Origin: Branchiostoma floridae | Lineage: Eukaryota; Chordata; Leptocardii; Amphioxiformes; Branchiostomatidae | DNA: 64,000 bases | NCBI RefSeq assembly: GCF_000003815.2 | Contig: NC_049983.1 | Span: forward strand, 18,305,231-18,369,230 | Reading direction: 5' to 3' | Part shown: positions 1 to 14,392 of the stretch, one piece after another | How the letters are laid out: each line of letters starts with the position of its first letter | Numbering within the stretch: position 1 is the stretch's first letter | Notes under the pieces: model-generated | The model's input: only the letters and a program-made list of their open reading frames with translations | Databases searched by the model: none | Told to the model about the DNA's origin: nothing | Program-made: the position numbers and the translations under genes

Positions 1-3000
1 GGCACTCGCCGAAAATCTCAGCAAACATCGTGTTGTTTCTCGGCGTCCCGTGTTTGGACAAGACCCCAGAATCCTAGTCCTGGGGTCAGTACGCAAACGG
101 TGTCCGAGGCCTGAATCACTGAATCAACGTCTGAGATGTCACGTGTAGAACCTAAAACAGACGGCGTGACGTCACCGTCCAATTGTTGGAATTAGGCGCG
201 AAATTTGTTGACGTCACTCATGATCAATGGCGTTCCTCGTAAGGTCAGCTGAGGATGTTTCCCGCCACTTCTGAGAAAGAGGTTCGCGCATGGGATGGGA
301 TGGACTGGGATCAGACGAGAGGATCGAAACTACCAACTTTTACCCACACAACCTTGTAGTGCTCTTGAGACTTTCACAAATTGCATGAAATTTTGTTTTG
401 TAGCGGTAACGTTAAAGCCCGTTTTCCGAATCTTGAGATTGAAAACGTTATTTTGTTGACTTACCGATCATCCTAAATCCACGTGACTGGATAACGTTAA
501 TGCTTGGATAAACCCGTTAACCAGCGTTTCTGTTATCTCTGTGTGTTAAGCAGTCGGCATATTTTGCTTGCTACAAGCCTTTAATCACTTCGTTTGCCTA
601 CGTTGTGGCACTAACTCCATAGATAACTGTTACAAAGACCACAAAATTACAAAATGTGTTATTTCAAGTACTTCAAAGTCGTTTCTATATCAGAGACGAC
701 TGACTATACCATAATCTGGATAGCTAGACCGATCCTAACTACCCATCACAATTAGCAGCCCAATCAACGACAGCACGGAAATTAGTGGTTCGACCAATCG
801 TAGAGTGGCTGCATGTCCGTCAAATATGTGCATTTTCATGTTATTTTGTATTGCTACGTTTTGACGGAGGTGGGCGTGGCTATGGGTTTGGTTTGGCCTT
901 TACAGACACAAGTGGCGGATTGTATTTCCTATCAGATAAGGCATTGTGCATGGTACTGTGTCCTACTATCGCCATAGGTGGGCTCCATACAATATACTTG
1001 CCGAGGCAATACCTGCAGCGTTTAAGAAGTCTCCTGTTCCCCTAGTTAATCGTCGCACAAGGCTTAACATACCACCGCTGGTCCGAGGGTTGGCAAGCGC
1101 TGTTATCCTTGGGCACTGGGAGGCTTTTAGCAAGCGCATACCAAGACGTGCCTAAACTCTTGAAGACGGTGGTGGTTTCCTTGCCGTAGTAAGAAAGAAG
1201 GAAGAAAAATGCACGCGAGGAATTCTTTTCGAGATAGTTGGAAGAAAAGAATACTGTTGACCGAATTTAACTGTTGAACGTGAATAAATTGCGAAAAACT
1301 CCGGCCCGCTTTCTTTATGTCCCTGTTTATGGGTTTCCCCACAACCGTTCTCTGCTGCTGTGACGACCTTACGGTCCTCCTCATCAAAGAAGCTTTCTAA
1401 GCCTGGGATTCGAACCCCGAACCCCGAGCTCTCAAAAAAGGAGACATGCTCCCTTAAGTTCTAATCCTCCATGAATGTTTCGACAACAAGGCTTTCTCGC
1501 CCATGTTTTCGCTACCGACAGGATGCGCGCTACCTCGGTGTTTTCAAAACACGCCTCTTGTGTTCTCGGTGTGTACGTTCGTGTGATCCGCGTCGCAGGG
1601 GGGTCATGCTCACGCCAATCGTGGCGCCTGTCTAGTTAGCTCAATCAAAGTCAGTTTGTAGAGAACACAAAACATTTAGTTACACCCATCTATACTTAGA
1701 ACTGTAACTTGGTTGTTTTGTAACCATTTTGAACTTGTTCTGACTCATGTGTTTCTCTACTTACACAAAAGTAAAGACATTATCTCATACAATATCCGCA
1801 AACTTCTCAGAAATCGCCTTTAGGACACGCCATCCTTTGCTACTTTTGATCGATGTCAGCTACCTACTGAATGATTGACGCACCCCCCCCCCCCCCCCCC
1901 AATAAGATGATTGGATTAACTTCTCCATTCCAATGGAGAAAAGTTATCCCATTCACAATCTCTAACGTTCAAATCTCAGTCTGAAATCTCCTTGGGTTTT
2001 TTTAGTCGACGTTGCCTATACAATGAGTGGCCCCTACCCCATCGATTATTGGATGAGAGGATGAATGAAATTACTCTTGCCGCATCCCCATCACTCCTCC
2101 TCAGCACAAGACAGTTTAGCATGACGTGTGGTTAAACCATGCTCCCAGGGACCCAGTTTTGAGGGATATATTTGACAGCTCGCCCGGGCACTGACCTATT
2201 TCCCATTTTCACAACAACAACCAAGTTTCGGATGTCCTGCCAAATATGTCAACATTTCTTTCCCAGGAACAAAAGATCACAAAATGCAAGAAGTAGGCGC
2301 CCTTGAACACCGCGAAATCCTGTTAACATGAGCGAAGAACGCCCCGCTGTATCACAGAGACGTTCTTTGTGTGATAAAACCTGCCCACGACGATTTTGTA
2401 GATTAACTCTGTGCGTCTCGGTAGCGCTGTGTCAAGGTCCTGAAAACAAGAGCACTGAGACTAGGGCAGCTGACGCGGTGCCAGGAGGGATCCTGATGTT
2501 ATGGCTGTCAACACCGCTCGGTGGAAAGAGAGATGCCCCGGCCTGCCAGCATGGCTCTTGGCCCACAGTCGTCTGAAGTCAAACCAGGCTTCGCAACGGA
2601 TGTAGTGGGCCGATTCCTGGATACATAGCGAGCCAAAAAAGTGCAGGAAATGTGGTGTGAAATTTGAGACAAAGACCGCAAAGTAGTTGTTCAAATTTAC
2701 TCATGACGATTGCTAAGTACAATGCCCAGTTTTGATTGAGTAAAGACGAAATAGGAAATGCACAGCGCGAAACGTCGTATCTTTTTTAAGCAGTCTTTGC
2801 CGCCGACGCGGACAATTTCCCCGAAAGAATCCGCTGCAGCCACGTTCACGAGAGGGAAATCTGTTCCTCCGGTCAAGTTTGTTTGGACAGAGATGGCGAC
2901 CGGCAACAACCTCCGCGACGTGTTTTAACAGAAGCCTACTAACCCAACATTTCACATGAGAACCGTGGCCCGGAGGTCCTGCATGGCGTCCGTCCGTGCG

Positions 3001-4767
3001 CCAGCGTCCCGCCATGTGTCCGTACATTTTGCCACATTCGGGCTTTACATTGACAGAAGAGTATCTCGTACGTGTTTTGCAGGCGCTGTAGCGTTTGGAA
3101 TTATCTCTCATTGCAGGCCTCTTGGTTCATTTTTTTTTTGGAGGGGGGGGGGGTATCTTTGTGTATGGTAGGTTCTAACAAAAAAATGAAAATAATTCGT
3201 CCCCTGGCGGCTGTCCACGGTACTGCTACGGAACTTCCGGTTTTAACATCTCGTGTTCTAGACACGTCGTGGCTCTGATTTTTGGTGGAAGACGGTTTTT
3301 ATACTTGGAAAAAAGTGGTGTAAGTTTAAGCCCCCCCTAACAGCTTGTTATGCGCTGTTTTCTGATTGTATAACAGTTCTAATTGTAAACCGTACGGGGT
3401 CTGGCAGCTGACTAGAACTGATCATGATATACAAATGAATTTAGAAAAGAGCACAAAATTGGAAAAGTCACTAAGTCTGCTATGAAGGCTACTATAAAAT
3501 CTCGAAGATGTAATTTCTTGGGAGGGGCAGGTGAACTTGTAGAGATACGTCACATGTATTTCAAATTGGAATATTAGAACCAACTGAGCATTAAGTGATT
3601 AACTTCATATGGGTGTCGTTCAACGCCGAATATACGACTGATCTTTCCGGCTGCGAACAACTGTCTCTCACTACATACAGTGCCGCTAGTCCGACCACTG
3701 TAGAAAAAGGAAGTCTCAGTACGTGTCTGTAGACGCCGCGCGCTCCGTGGCGGATACAAGTCGTGCCGGTGGGTGAATGCTATGTGGCGAACCCGCGCGA
3801 AAATGTTGGGCCCTGTCTGGCTACAGACCTCGACTCTCACTCCACATGTGTGGAATATCCCGATAAACGGTTGGGTTATTTTTAACGTTGGAAACTTAAG
3901 AGAGACTGAGGCCGGCTAACTATAGACCAAGCGATGTTCCATGCCGCGGTGCAGGCGCTTTATTATTTGGATAATCTTAGCCTCTGCCACAACTTTAATT
4001 TGAGAGGGAGAGAGCATAGCCCGTACAGAGCGCCTACATGGCAGTACCAGGCAACCGACAAAATATCAATCAATTTCATACACACATCATCGGTGCATCT
4101 ACAAGTCATGTACACATGTAGTGTTTACTTTCACTAAGCCTGGATCTGACAAACACCAATTACAGCATTTTTTTTCAGGAGACCAAAACATGCCCACTGG
4201 CGCAGCTCTCAAACACGTGCAGCCGTGAAGTGGGTACTATCTTCAGACGGAGTTTTTCGGATTCCGTCGTATCTCGAAAACGACGAATAAGGGTTGGTGG
4301 TTGAGAGAGTCGAGTAGCGGGGTCCATATTGTTGATATGCTCTATTGTAAATAGTCGCTAGACCTCCGGTGGTGTTGTGTATGTGAAGTGTACTGAAGCC
4401 CCTGTATGCGTTCTTGTCCCCCAGATGTGATGGCATCTCAACTATTGGCATGCAGCTAGCGCGGGGCAGAGCCTTATAGCCAAGCTATGTCATTCTCATG
4501 TACGATCCAGATACCTCTTCACTCGCACTATCTGCTCGGGGGCTCAGATAGCGCCCTAGGATCAGTACAAATGTCACATAATATTTCTAATAATTTTTTT
4601 TTACGTTAAAAGAAGTTCGCATCATATCTTCTATCAGATAACACGTCGGACACAACAAAACCACCGACTACCTACACCCGCGTTGCCACATTGAAAACGA
4701 AGGACAATTGTACAAAATCTTAAAATGGTTTTGACGTGTAAAATCTATGGGTCTATGAGTTACTTAC
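1..4767. other. Gene-free stretch left of TIMP exon 1
   Basis: I see no exon I can support here. It should contain, or lead to, the downstream TIMP exons on the - strand, but none is recognisable. It holds a run of 18 C at 1883-1900 and a G run near 3142-3154. Short open frames on both strands lack family motifs and usable splice pairs. Confidence 0.5.
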
Positions 4768-4879
4768 CGACTCCTGCATGACAGAAGATGGTCTGGGGGT
4801 GCGCCGGCATACATGTACAGGCCAAGCCACCGTGGACTGCCGCTAACGTCAGGAAAAGAACCGCCCAAACATGCGCCAT
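4768..4879 (-). CDS. TIMP: TIMP (tissue inhibitor of metalloproteinases), first coding exon
   Basis: This exon encodes the secretory signal and the inhibitory N-terminus of a TIMP, a secreted protein that blocks matrix metalloproteinases by chelating their zinc with the mature Cys1. The 37 codons begin with a hydrophobic signal peptide (MAHVWAVLFLTLAAVHGGLA). The mature start follows as CTCMPAHPQTIFCHAGV, with the family hallmark C-x-C and the HPQ..FC segment. The exon ends at a good donor (GTAAGT on the - strand) in phase 1, the phase used at the end of TIMP exon 1 in vertebrates, as I remember it. The rest of the gene should lie at lower coordinates, where I could not identify it. The exon sits antisense upstream of the synapsin exons, matching the known nesting of TIMP genes in synapsin introns. 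The fold call is strong. Whether the gene is intact cannot be judged. Confidence 0.85.
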
Positions 4880-5265
4880 TGGTACTCAGTATGTCCGTAC
4901 GATATATACACACACGTAGTCTTCAGTTCAGCACTTGACACGCCACGCACGCAGCTAGTAGCACGAGCTCGGACTGAATGACTCGCCTCCCCCGCACGCA
5001 CGCTCACTTGCCGCTTCTTAAACTCCTTGGCGCAGGTTACCTCGCCGCGCTAGTCATGTTCGGAAAATTTGTTGATGAAACCCACATGGTCTGGCCGATT
5101 TCCGCACGGCGGTGGTGTGGCTTCGCGCCAGGCCCTTCCACTTTCGTAACCGCTGTGTACTTAGCGTCGCCTCTTTTCTGGAGTGGAATCGCCCAGTGCC
5201 CAACCCTCGTGTCGGGACAGACCAGTAATACTTAATAGCCCCATGCCTTAAATCGTTAAGAATAA

Positions 5266-5298
5266 GTCGCACGATTGTCGCACGATCGTCGCACGACC
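5266..5298. repeat. Three tandem copies of an 11-bp unit
   Basis: The unit GTCGCACGATT is repeated three times head to tail with changes only in the last bases. A reverse-complement version occurs near 5424-5434, so this may be one end of a degenerate inverted-repeat element. Confidence 0.7.
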
Positions 5299-8200
5299 GC
5301 AAACTGAGGGCTGTGTTTGAATAGTCCCGCATGTTTCCTGCAAAATTCAACTGTCTTGTTAAAAGTCTTAGATCATTGTCGTTTCTGCCTAAACCTGCTT
5401 GAATACTTTATAAGTATCAAAATCGTGCGACGACCTATGACGAATTTGTCAGAGCCGTAATTACATTATAATGTAGATGAAAGTTCCAAATTCTATCTTC
5501 CCGTTTATCCTGATTTTTTGCTTTATCCTTATGTTTCATAAATGTTTCTTAATCAGATATTTCCCTTTTTTCAAGTGTATCATCGATCTGCCCTGTATAT
5601 ATATATTACGGCTGGTCCCTGTTTATAAACGCTCGGATACCGTGCGATATGGGTGTTGATTCTTGGTAACTTTGGGTGCCACGCCTATCAAAACTGCAAA
5701 AAATTAACTTTTCCATGACTCTTTATATCTTAGTCATGCTCTATTTTAATCTAGTAGACAAGTATTTGATTATTGCTTTCGTCATTTTCTTCCGTCTCCG
5801 GAAAAGTAAAGAAGCAGAGAGGAGACTCATCTAGTTTGCTTTTATCGACTAGGCGTAAACTTGCTCTGCCTTTCATAGACCCAGGGTTTTCTTACAGTTT
5901 ACACATATAAAAGAACACTGCCTAATCATCTATGTCCAACATGTAGGATTTAACGAGGGAGCCGTTTGCTTCGCGCGGAAGTTGGTAAAAGTTAATAGTC
6001 TTAATGGCCCTTCCCATTGGCTGGTAATCATAATTACTCCGTTTGTCTTAGTATTCCTCCGCCGCGTTGTTGGTTCTCAGAAGCTCCGTCTAAGTTCTCT
6101 AACTCACTCTAAGTGATGGAAAGTGACAATTTGACCCTTCCTTGCCTGATAGCTGCGACTGCAGTGCCCGGAGAGGGGCGGAGGTAGAAACTACACATAA
6201 ACAACGGGGCCAGATGTAAAATAAATGGAAAGCTGGAAATCTTTTCTTTGGAACACTGCCAGGGGAGGGTGGCATGCGGTTCGGGCAAGCTTCCAAGCTT
6301 TAGGGGGAGGAGAATCGGTTCAAGAATAGGAGACTAGAAAAACCGCCGCTGTGGGCGTCGAGACCATTGTAGACCGGTACAACTTCCCATACGCAATTTT
6401 AGGGGGGGGGGGTGTTGGTTGTCGTTGGTTGTCAGACCTAAATACATGTTCAAGTATGTCCCCATTCATTCGGGCGGTTGTGATGTGCAATACAAACTTC
6501 AAACGGAGACAAGTGTCCTAATGAATTTGTTTACAGCCACAACTCCACACTCACTCAAGAGTCGAGACAGCGATCGGACTGTTTGAAGAGCAGTTAAACT
6601 GAAATGTAAAGCACTGTGTATCGAATCTCCCAATTAAGCGTTATTGTAAAGGCAAGTATATATGCCCAGTTTACCACGTTGCTTAACAAGCAGGATAAAG
6701 TTTCGTTGTTTTTAGGTCCATTTAATGGAGAGATGGAGTATCAGCTGCAAAACGGGAAATGTTCGAGGGGAATGAATTTTGAGGCTGGATTAAAGGGAAG
6801 ACAATACAAAATTTTATTCCATGGTTTTAACTTCGCGGAGCAGAGATCATCGCAAAAAACGTGAACTCAAAAAAACACCGCGAACATTTCACCTTGTACA
6901 ACACTTCAGTAGATACTAGTAGCCAAGTCATGGGGCGTGGCACTGGGCGGAGGGGCGGCGGCCTTGTGGTCGCTGCCTCAACAAGGCGTTTACTTAATTT
7001 GGACATGTTGAGTCACACCGACTTGACTGTCAGATGGTTGACACTGCGGGGTTACAAATGTATCGTCTGTTTTGGACGTCAATCTTGCGTTCTGGACATG
7101 TAAACGTCGCGAGGGGAAACGCGACCCGGGAATCCCGGGGAGGTCGGCAGGGGCGGCCGTGGGTCAGTGAAGAGGGCACCGGCCTGTTAGTAAACGACAT
7201 AACGGTCCTGGGCAACACGGGATGTCCAGTATTGTGTACATCTCACCAACAGCCGTGTCCTGCAACGGCGTACGGTCGACTTCCATCTGTATAAACCTCA
7301 CCTCATCGGCGGGGGCACCCAATCCTGCAGCCTGGTAACCATACTGTTGTGAGCTACTCGGTACCTTTACGGTACAGGGGTTTTGTCCACCCGCCGGGTA
7401 CATTAGCGCAAGCCGGGCGATTTTTACGGGGTTGATTTTAATTGCGGTCATCAAGAAAGAAAGCCCACTGGATAAATAGGCCGTTAAAATCGTTATTGCT
7501 GAGTAGGAATAATTTAAGCTGGCAAACTACCCCATATCTGATCCATTCGGAGAATGGTTACCAGGCTATCTGGTCAGTCTTTGGACGCTGCGGGGTTTTC
7601 CTAGTGCGGTCACGGTGGGTGGGGTGGCTGTTCCCCGCGCCCTTCCCCCGTCTTTAGTTACACACAGACGGGGTTTCCACACACAGAAATCAGACAAAAC
7701 GTCAACGGAAGCACCGAATGCACATGTATGCGTGTTTCCGCATTCTGCATGATGAAAGTGTCCGAATCGGTCAGCATGAAAGGCGTTCATTTGCGTTATC
7801 AGTCATCTTAATCGAAAAATCGTCTCGGCAGCCTCAGACGTCTTGTCCCGCCTCTTCCTTTTCAAGATGACGGAGCACTTTAATAAGAACGTTTTACCCC
7901 ACAGGGAATCTGGGAGATTGTTGGATAGTTAAAGATGATTATCAAATGTCAAGACGAGTTCTTAGAAAGTGCAAACTCGATGATTGCACGAATGGCCACT
8001 TCCCGTTGTCAGTATTAATATAAAAGGATATTTTTTCAATATTTGACTTAACCATAAATTCACCATTACATGTCCAGTTTATATCTCTATCATAAAGTTC
8101 AAACAGTGGCCTGTCATACGCGTATTGTTTTTTTTTCTTCTTCTTCTTTTCTTCTTGTTGATTTCAATGTGGTATTATTAGACTGCGACAGCATGACGAG

Positions 8201-10982
8201 GCAGAATACTGCATTTCCTGTGGCCAAAGTTTCGGACCCAAAACAGACCAACACAGAAGTGCATGCTCACAAACGTCCTTGACTGGTCATTGTAGCTGAT
8301 TATCACAACTGTGTTTCTCTCAGCTCTCTTAAAGGATCTTAAAGGATTCGAATGAACGACTTAAGCATCTCTTGAGTGTGTTCAAAGTGTCAACAGGTTC
8401 CTTTTTGAGTCACGGGAAAAATGGTCGGCACGTCGCTCGAGGGCCCCTCCATGTTCATGACCGCCGCTTGAGTATACGCGATAAGGTGGCCAAGCCTGTG
8501 ACACAAGCCAGCCGCGCCTGTCACGGAGTGGGGATGGGACTACTCAGGTCTTTAGGCTACACCAGTTTTATTTGTTGCTTCTCGGAGTCGCCTGTCCATT
8601 TTTCTTTTCATTTTCCATTTTCAAAAACAATTAAGTCCCTAAAAATATTACAGGTTTTGCTATCACAAACCTATAAATATAACCATTCAGAGCCACATAC
8701 ACAAAATTCCAGGCTAAAAACAATGGCTTTTATTCAGAACAAAAGTAACGAATCAAAGAAAGGGTTCATTGTATAAAACGAGCAGTTTAAACTCCTCAGG
8801 CTACTGTTTTTTGTGTTATTTAAGCCGTATATCTTCACCACAGGTCGGTCCATTTTTTTTTTCTGAAAAAAATTCTAGAAGCTACAAATGAATTTGATGC
8901 GGCCATATCATCATGTAGGCAAACAGGGCTGTCTGAAACCGCAGGGTGGCACTCCAGCCGACATGACACATCAACAAACATGGCGGACATACCTGCCAGA
9001 AACAAACATGGCCCCCAAATCATAGACAGACCAACACGCTACGAGAAGCACTAACTCCTCTCTTTACCTGCACCTTATCATAGTTTTCTTTTTTCTGTGC
9101 CCTCTAACGTTACTTACACAAACCTCACTGCTCTTAAGTAGGGCATTATCAACATGTTCATTTATAAACACACGACCATCAAGAATGATAATCTTATCAT
9201 AAAGACATTTGTTTATGCTAATCTCCAACATTATATTCGTTCATTTGAATGTGCGAATTAAAAACAAATTCTGTTCCGAATATCTCACCACCATGTGAGA
9301 TGTATTTATAGTTTATACCGACTATAACATTACAAACTTGCAAAGTATATATACATTACCATGGCTGCCATTACATCAGGTTATAAATCTTGGACCACAA
9401 ATCCTGTATCATATGACTGTGCTTGCAGTTCTCACTGTATGTAGCAGCGTGCATTCCCCGAACGCATCCCTCCATACAAAAGGTAAGCACTCTTGCCCTT
9501 AGATACACATATCGCGGCGCTTAAGACTAAACAGTGCGTTAATCATGGCTTTAGTGTGGCTAACCTTGGGTCACGGCGATTGGCAGTCTGAGGGGTAGAC
9601 TAGGACAGGCAGACGAGAGAACAAGTTACAATTAATTATAAAGGTAGAAAGAAAGAAGGAAAGAAGAAAAAGAAAGATGACAAGAAGAAAAGGGCAAAAA
9701 AGAAAGAAAGATCAGAGCTGTCGGTGGAAATTTTAAGCAGACTGTGACAGATCCAACAGTCGACACGCATCTGTAAAAGCCTTTTCCGTAACAAGTCAAC
9801 GGAATCTGTTCAAAGGACACAAGCACGACTATCCCAAGACTGTGTTTAGTTGGTGACCATACAAGTTTCGCACGACTTGTGTGACTGGACCCTCACCGGA
9901 TTCCTTAATGCGCAGCCCGCGTTTATGACTAACTACATATTTAACGTTGCGCCAGTCAGACTATCGCTCATGACCGGGTCTGCCGCATGCCGAGATTAGC
10001 CGGTTTGGCGCACGTCTAGTCTGAGTGAAGAATGAGGAAGTGCCAAACACTGAGGTAACCCGCTGTCACGAGAGAACCGTGGGTTTGTTTTCATGCCGAA
10101 ACAGGAATGCGCGGGAAATGTACACAAAATGTAAATTTCAGTAGCCACCTGCTACTGGACAGTATGGATGTTGTAGTGAGCGTTTCTCAAGCCAAGGTCT
10201 TCATGCCAGAATTTTTTTATGCCCTCGTTATTTATACAGAATAACTATTGTTTTTATAGTGAGCTCGAGTAAAACCTCGGACCAGAGCTAATTTCCAATG
10301 AATTCATTGATAAAGTAAGTGATTTTATGAAAATATTTACGTAGTCAGCAAACAGGGAAGATCGACACCCGCGTGTGGTATGAAAGGACAGGTCAGACCG
10401 GCTTGATAATTGTGTAACAAGACATCTCTTTAATCCATACCCTCTGGTGGAATCTTACGTGGCTTCGTAATTAACCACGTCCCCACATCAATGTTAAATT
10501 TTGGGCGCAGACTTCAAATGAAAAACATCTCTTGATCTTGGGCACGGCGATGTTCAAGAGGAGAGCGGCCAGCTACAATGGTTTTAATGAAGTCGCCCAT
10601 TTCCGGCTGAGCTTAGCAAGTTTCGGGAAGGACCATACGGTCTTGCTTACATCATTATCAACGTAGACTAATCAGGAGATAACTTCGTACCGCACGCTGC
10701 GGGGAGAAGGATGGGAGTAGACATTCCGGGCATTATCAGACGACTGGCCGTGGACGTGGCCGTGGTTTGGAGTGCAGACTGTCGATGAGTTTGTGGTCAC
10801 TTCTGGCAAATGTAAGCAAGGGTTGGGAAACCTCGCACCTCAGAAAATATCTTGAGTTATTGTTAATCTTCTAGCTTTATTTTGTCTTGTTAATCTGCTG
10901 ACTTACTTATGATTGAGAAAATAACTGTCCAATGTGCCCTTATCCTAGACTCGGATCAACTCAGTTTTCTGCCATCTTTTTG

Positions 10983-11800
10983 ATACCCCCTTCACATTAT
11001 ATACGATCTTCGGACGTTCTTCGCGATCGCAGGAAGGTCGGCTGATTTTAAGATCTTAAGATGGTCTTGCGTATTTTTCGCCTCAAAACTCTCCCCTTCA
11101 CATATACGCGAGGCTCGTGAGATCGACGGTGAATAAATCTATGATAATAAACCTCCCATGACCTCTTGCACGCGGACAAGGTAACACAAAACGTTCCTCA
11201 AAAAAGGCAAGAGATCAATAAATGTTGCTTATTTTGTTGTCGGAATCTTTTTAACCAATGAATGGAATGCGCGGGCATAATAGAAATGACGCAAGAAAAG
11301 AAAGTGTGTCACAAAGCCAGCCTACATACTGCCACAGGGGCCACAATGTTAGAATTACCCTCACATTCCCAGAAATTCAATATTTGTAAACAAACGGAAG
11401 TCGGGCGAACGTCGCCCGAACGTTGCCCAACTGACGGGCGTTCTCCATCCGATTTGCGCTCGATGATTAATAACTATGTCTTTGCTCGCCTATCGGTCTT
11501 CAATCGTTGGATTGACGCAAGACTATTGACCGATACCCTTGCAAGGTACACACGATTTGCACGCACAATCTGCGACTCGGTAACGAGCTGTGCGATTTTG
11601 GAGATTTCTTTCGACTAGTCGCATATGTTAAGAACATGTTTCGCTGCACCGCGACCGTCGTAAGACTCCTGAAAACTGCCGGCGATCCGTAAAAATCGCA
11701 AGATGATCGTGAGAACACCGGACGTCTTACTCACGAAAATGTCATTCAGAGTTCGTAAACTAGTCTTCCGATCGAATCGCGCCTATTGTGAAGGGGGTAT
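10983..11800. mobile_element. Candidate MITE with 14-bp terminal inverted repeats
   Basis: The ends are ATACCCCCTTCACA at 10983-10996 and its exact reverse complement at 11787-11800. If the outermost TA is the target duplication, the element proper is 10986-11798. A further copy of the terminal motif occurs internally near 11093. No transposase frame is seen. The superfamily is not certain. A TA target would suggest Tc1/mariner-like or a related class. Confidence 0.5.
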
Positions 11801-13171
11801 AAGTACATTTCACATAACTCCCTGTTACTAAAAGTGTTAGTGTCCTCGACATACCTAGAGTTCGAATGGCGATTGCAGAACTTCGGACACACACAAGGAC
11901 ATGCATACAAACAAACACGCTCACCAACTGATTACAATACCTCCGTTTTCATGGAGGTAACAATTGAGTTGGCAGAATTTTACTCACATATCAACTATTT
12001 AACGAGCACTGTATACTGTAATGGCCATAACATATCTGGCCGCCAGGCAGACAATGGACACATCCAGGGCACGGCTATATGTTCTAACGGATTGAAGTGC
12101 CGGTGGACAGTTTTTCATTTATTCAATTTGTAGTAAAACAAAATCCCCACGGAGAGAGTGCAGCGAGAAGTGGCAAAAATCCAACACCAGGAACCAGTGC
12201 CAAAAGCCACCACGCACACATGAACGAGCCGTGCATCGACCCTTGAAACTTGGTCACTTCCCAATTTTTCTTGAAACAAATGAAATACAACCACAGCCCT
12301 ACATAAGGACCTCGGGTAGAATCTCATGGGTATTTGTGCAACTGCGCATACACGGCGGCCTCTCCACGGCACGCGATTTCAACCAAGCACACTGTTTCAT
12401 CACACCCTATTCTTCTCCATAAGTGTGTGGAGTTCATTTACGTGCATATACGAGTGGACTAGCCACCTGCTCCAGTGCTTACACAACTGTGCGGCCTGAG
12501 GGCGATAAGTACAAAGATGGTTACTACCCAACATACCACAAGGTGTAAGAATATGAAACTAACTATACGTTGGTACCAACAATGTAATGACTTACAGAGC
12601 CGATCGCTTGAAAGGTACGACCTAACCGTGTGCCGGACTTGGACGGCGGCCTGCCTGTCAGTAAGGCATTTCCACCTCCGCCTCTTCAGCCACGGGTAGG
12701 ATATTGGACATGGCACCCAACATGGACGTGCTTGAATTCTGACCCTCAGACATTTGAAAAATGCATATTCAAAGAGAGTCTAAAGTGTATACAAAAGTAT
12801 ACGGGGTATACAGGGTATTGTGGAGGAATTATCTGTACCTCAGTAACGGTTATAGCTTCAAGCAATCAATCGCTGGTAGATATCTTGTCGAGGATAAGAT
12901 CACAGAATTTTTTTATGAGTAAAAGGCATAGAAAACCCTGCCCTAAGATAATGTCCATTACTTCTTAGAGGTTTTATAGAGCATACTTGCGAGTCGTTGA
13001 TCTTTCTTTCTGTAATGTTCTTGATTTGAAAATCTGCTGACTGTGCCAGCTTGGTCTCACGCTAACCGGAACCAGACAACGAGACCTTGGCCAGAAACGA
13101 GACCGTGTATACTACAATGTATATTACAATTGAAAACAATCTTTTTACATTTCAGATGACGCTTGTAAAGC

Positions 13172-13176
<5 letters not shown>

Positions 13177-13230
<54 letters not shown>
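13177..13230. repeat. (TA)27 microsatellite
   Basis: This is an uninterrupted TA dinucleotide tract of 54 bases, preceded by GTG. The open frame running through it (isoleucine-tyrosine repeats) is an artefact. Confidence 0.95.
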
Positions 13231-13231
<1 letters not shown>

Positions 13232-14392
13232 CATTTTCCTGCAGTATGAACACGCGCACCAATATACTAGTACATGCAGTATCTTTGATGTAGTGACATC
13301 TCGTTATATAAGCACCCCTCCCACTGTGACCTCGTCAATAACCTTTAGCCGAGTTGGAGACGAAAAGGCTTTGTCTGACACGCAGGGTTAAGGATCGGAT
13401 GTACATTCCACAAACTCCATCACCGCTCTTGAACTTCAGCCCAAGGGCTGCATGTCTTGGCAAACAGGGTGCTGGTTCTTTTCATTGTCTAAATCACCTC
13501 TTGGCTGCTGACGTTCTCGACATGCACTTGAATGTCAAAAGTGAATAGCAGGAAACTTTAAACTTGCCAAAGACATGTTCCAAGTTATGAGGTACCGTTA
13601 TGTGAAGCCCGTTGTAATCCTATGATAGTACCTGGAACTTTGAGTATTGTCTTTTGTGTAGCTTCTGCAGTTTTCGTGTGTTCAATAGCTCGTAGCGCTC
13701 TCGTCTGAGACGATGTCCGCATGTCACGTACGGCGTCTTCTCGTTGTCTAGAGCTGTCTAACGCTTCGTGTGCGCCGTCCAGTCACGTCTGCGCCACCGT
13801 TTAGTCATGTGCGCCGTTTGCCTTAGATTAGTGAGAATAGCTGTATGGATCTCGCAGCAACGTTGTCGAATATGTTGCTTTAGCTTAGATACCACGCTAT
13901 AGTTTGCGTCAATTTTTCTTAGGTATTATCTGGAATTAACAATGCAAGTCTGATACTATACTTGTATGCTATCAATGTGATGTTTGGATACTGAATGTAT
14001 TTTGACCACTTGCTATAGGTATGAGGTGATATCCTCGTGTCTTTGGAAGAAAGAACGAAGCAATAAAAAGATGGGAGAGTTCAAACATCACATTCTCAAC
14101 TTTACCCCGGAAATAGTTCCGAGCAACCGACCAATATATTCTATAGTACAACATAAGCATCATCTGTCTTTGAGACAAATGTTTTGTTTGGGTACCGTTG
14201 GAGGCAACAGGTTGTACACGTGAAGAAGAAAAAAAGAAAAGAAAAAGAGACCTGGCTGCAATCAACTCATCAAGTCACAGTTGTACAGAAAAAGAGGACA
14301 GGTTTGTCGGTGAGTATCAAGAGATCGCCGATCACTGGGAAATTGACAAATATGTCGCCCATGTTAAGTCCTGTCTTTCCTTCTTCTTTCAG

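Larger units (their letters stand above)
4880..14392. other. Presumed large synapsin intron, no coding exon seen
   Basis: This stretch between the antisense TIMP exon and the first visible synapsin exon contains no exon I can support. I looked for the conserved upstream synapsin peptides and found none, so those exons are probably outside the window. Contents seen are an 11-bp tandem repeat (5266-5298), a purine-rich GAAA-like tract near 9643-9713, an inverted-repeat element (10983-11800) and a TA microsatellite (13177-13230). Confidence 0.5.

Noticed and set aside
3574-3710. Possible TIMP internal exon on the - strand (SGTVCSERQLFAAGKI)
   Set aside because: A weak likeness to the SSAVCG...LIAGK segment and a fair acceptor, but no proper donor, no CG pair and no neighbouring exon in phase.
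4209-4451. Frame on the - strand with NAYRGFSTLHIHN, reminiscent of the TIMP MYRGF segment
   Set aside because: The likeness ends after a few residues, the rest is Ser/Thr/Tyr-rich noise and no splice sites fit.
8372-8776. 134-codon open frame
   Set aside because: No family motif, no splice context, mixed composition and location inside the presumed synapsin intron.
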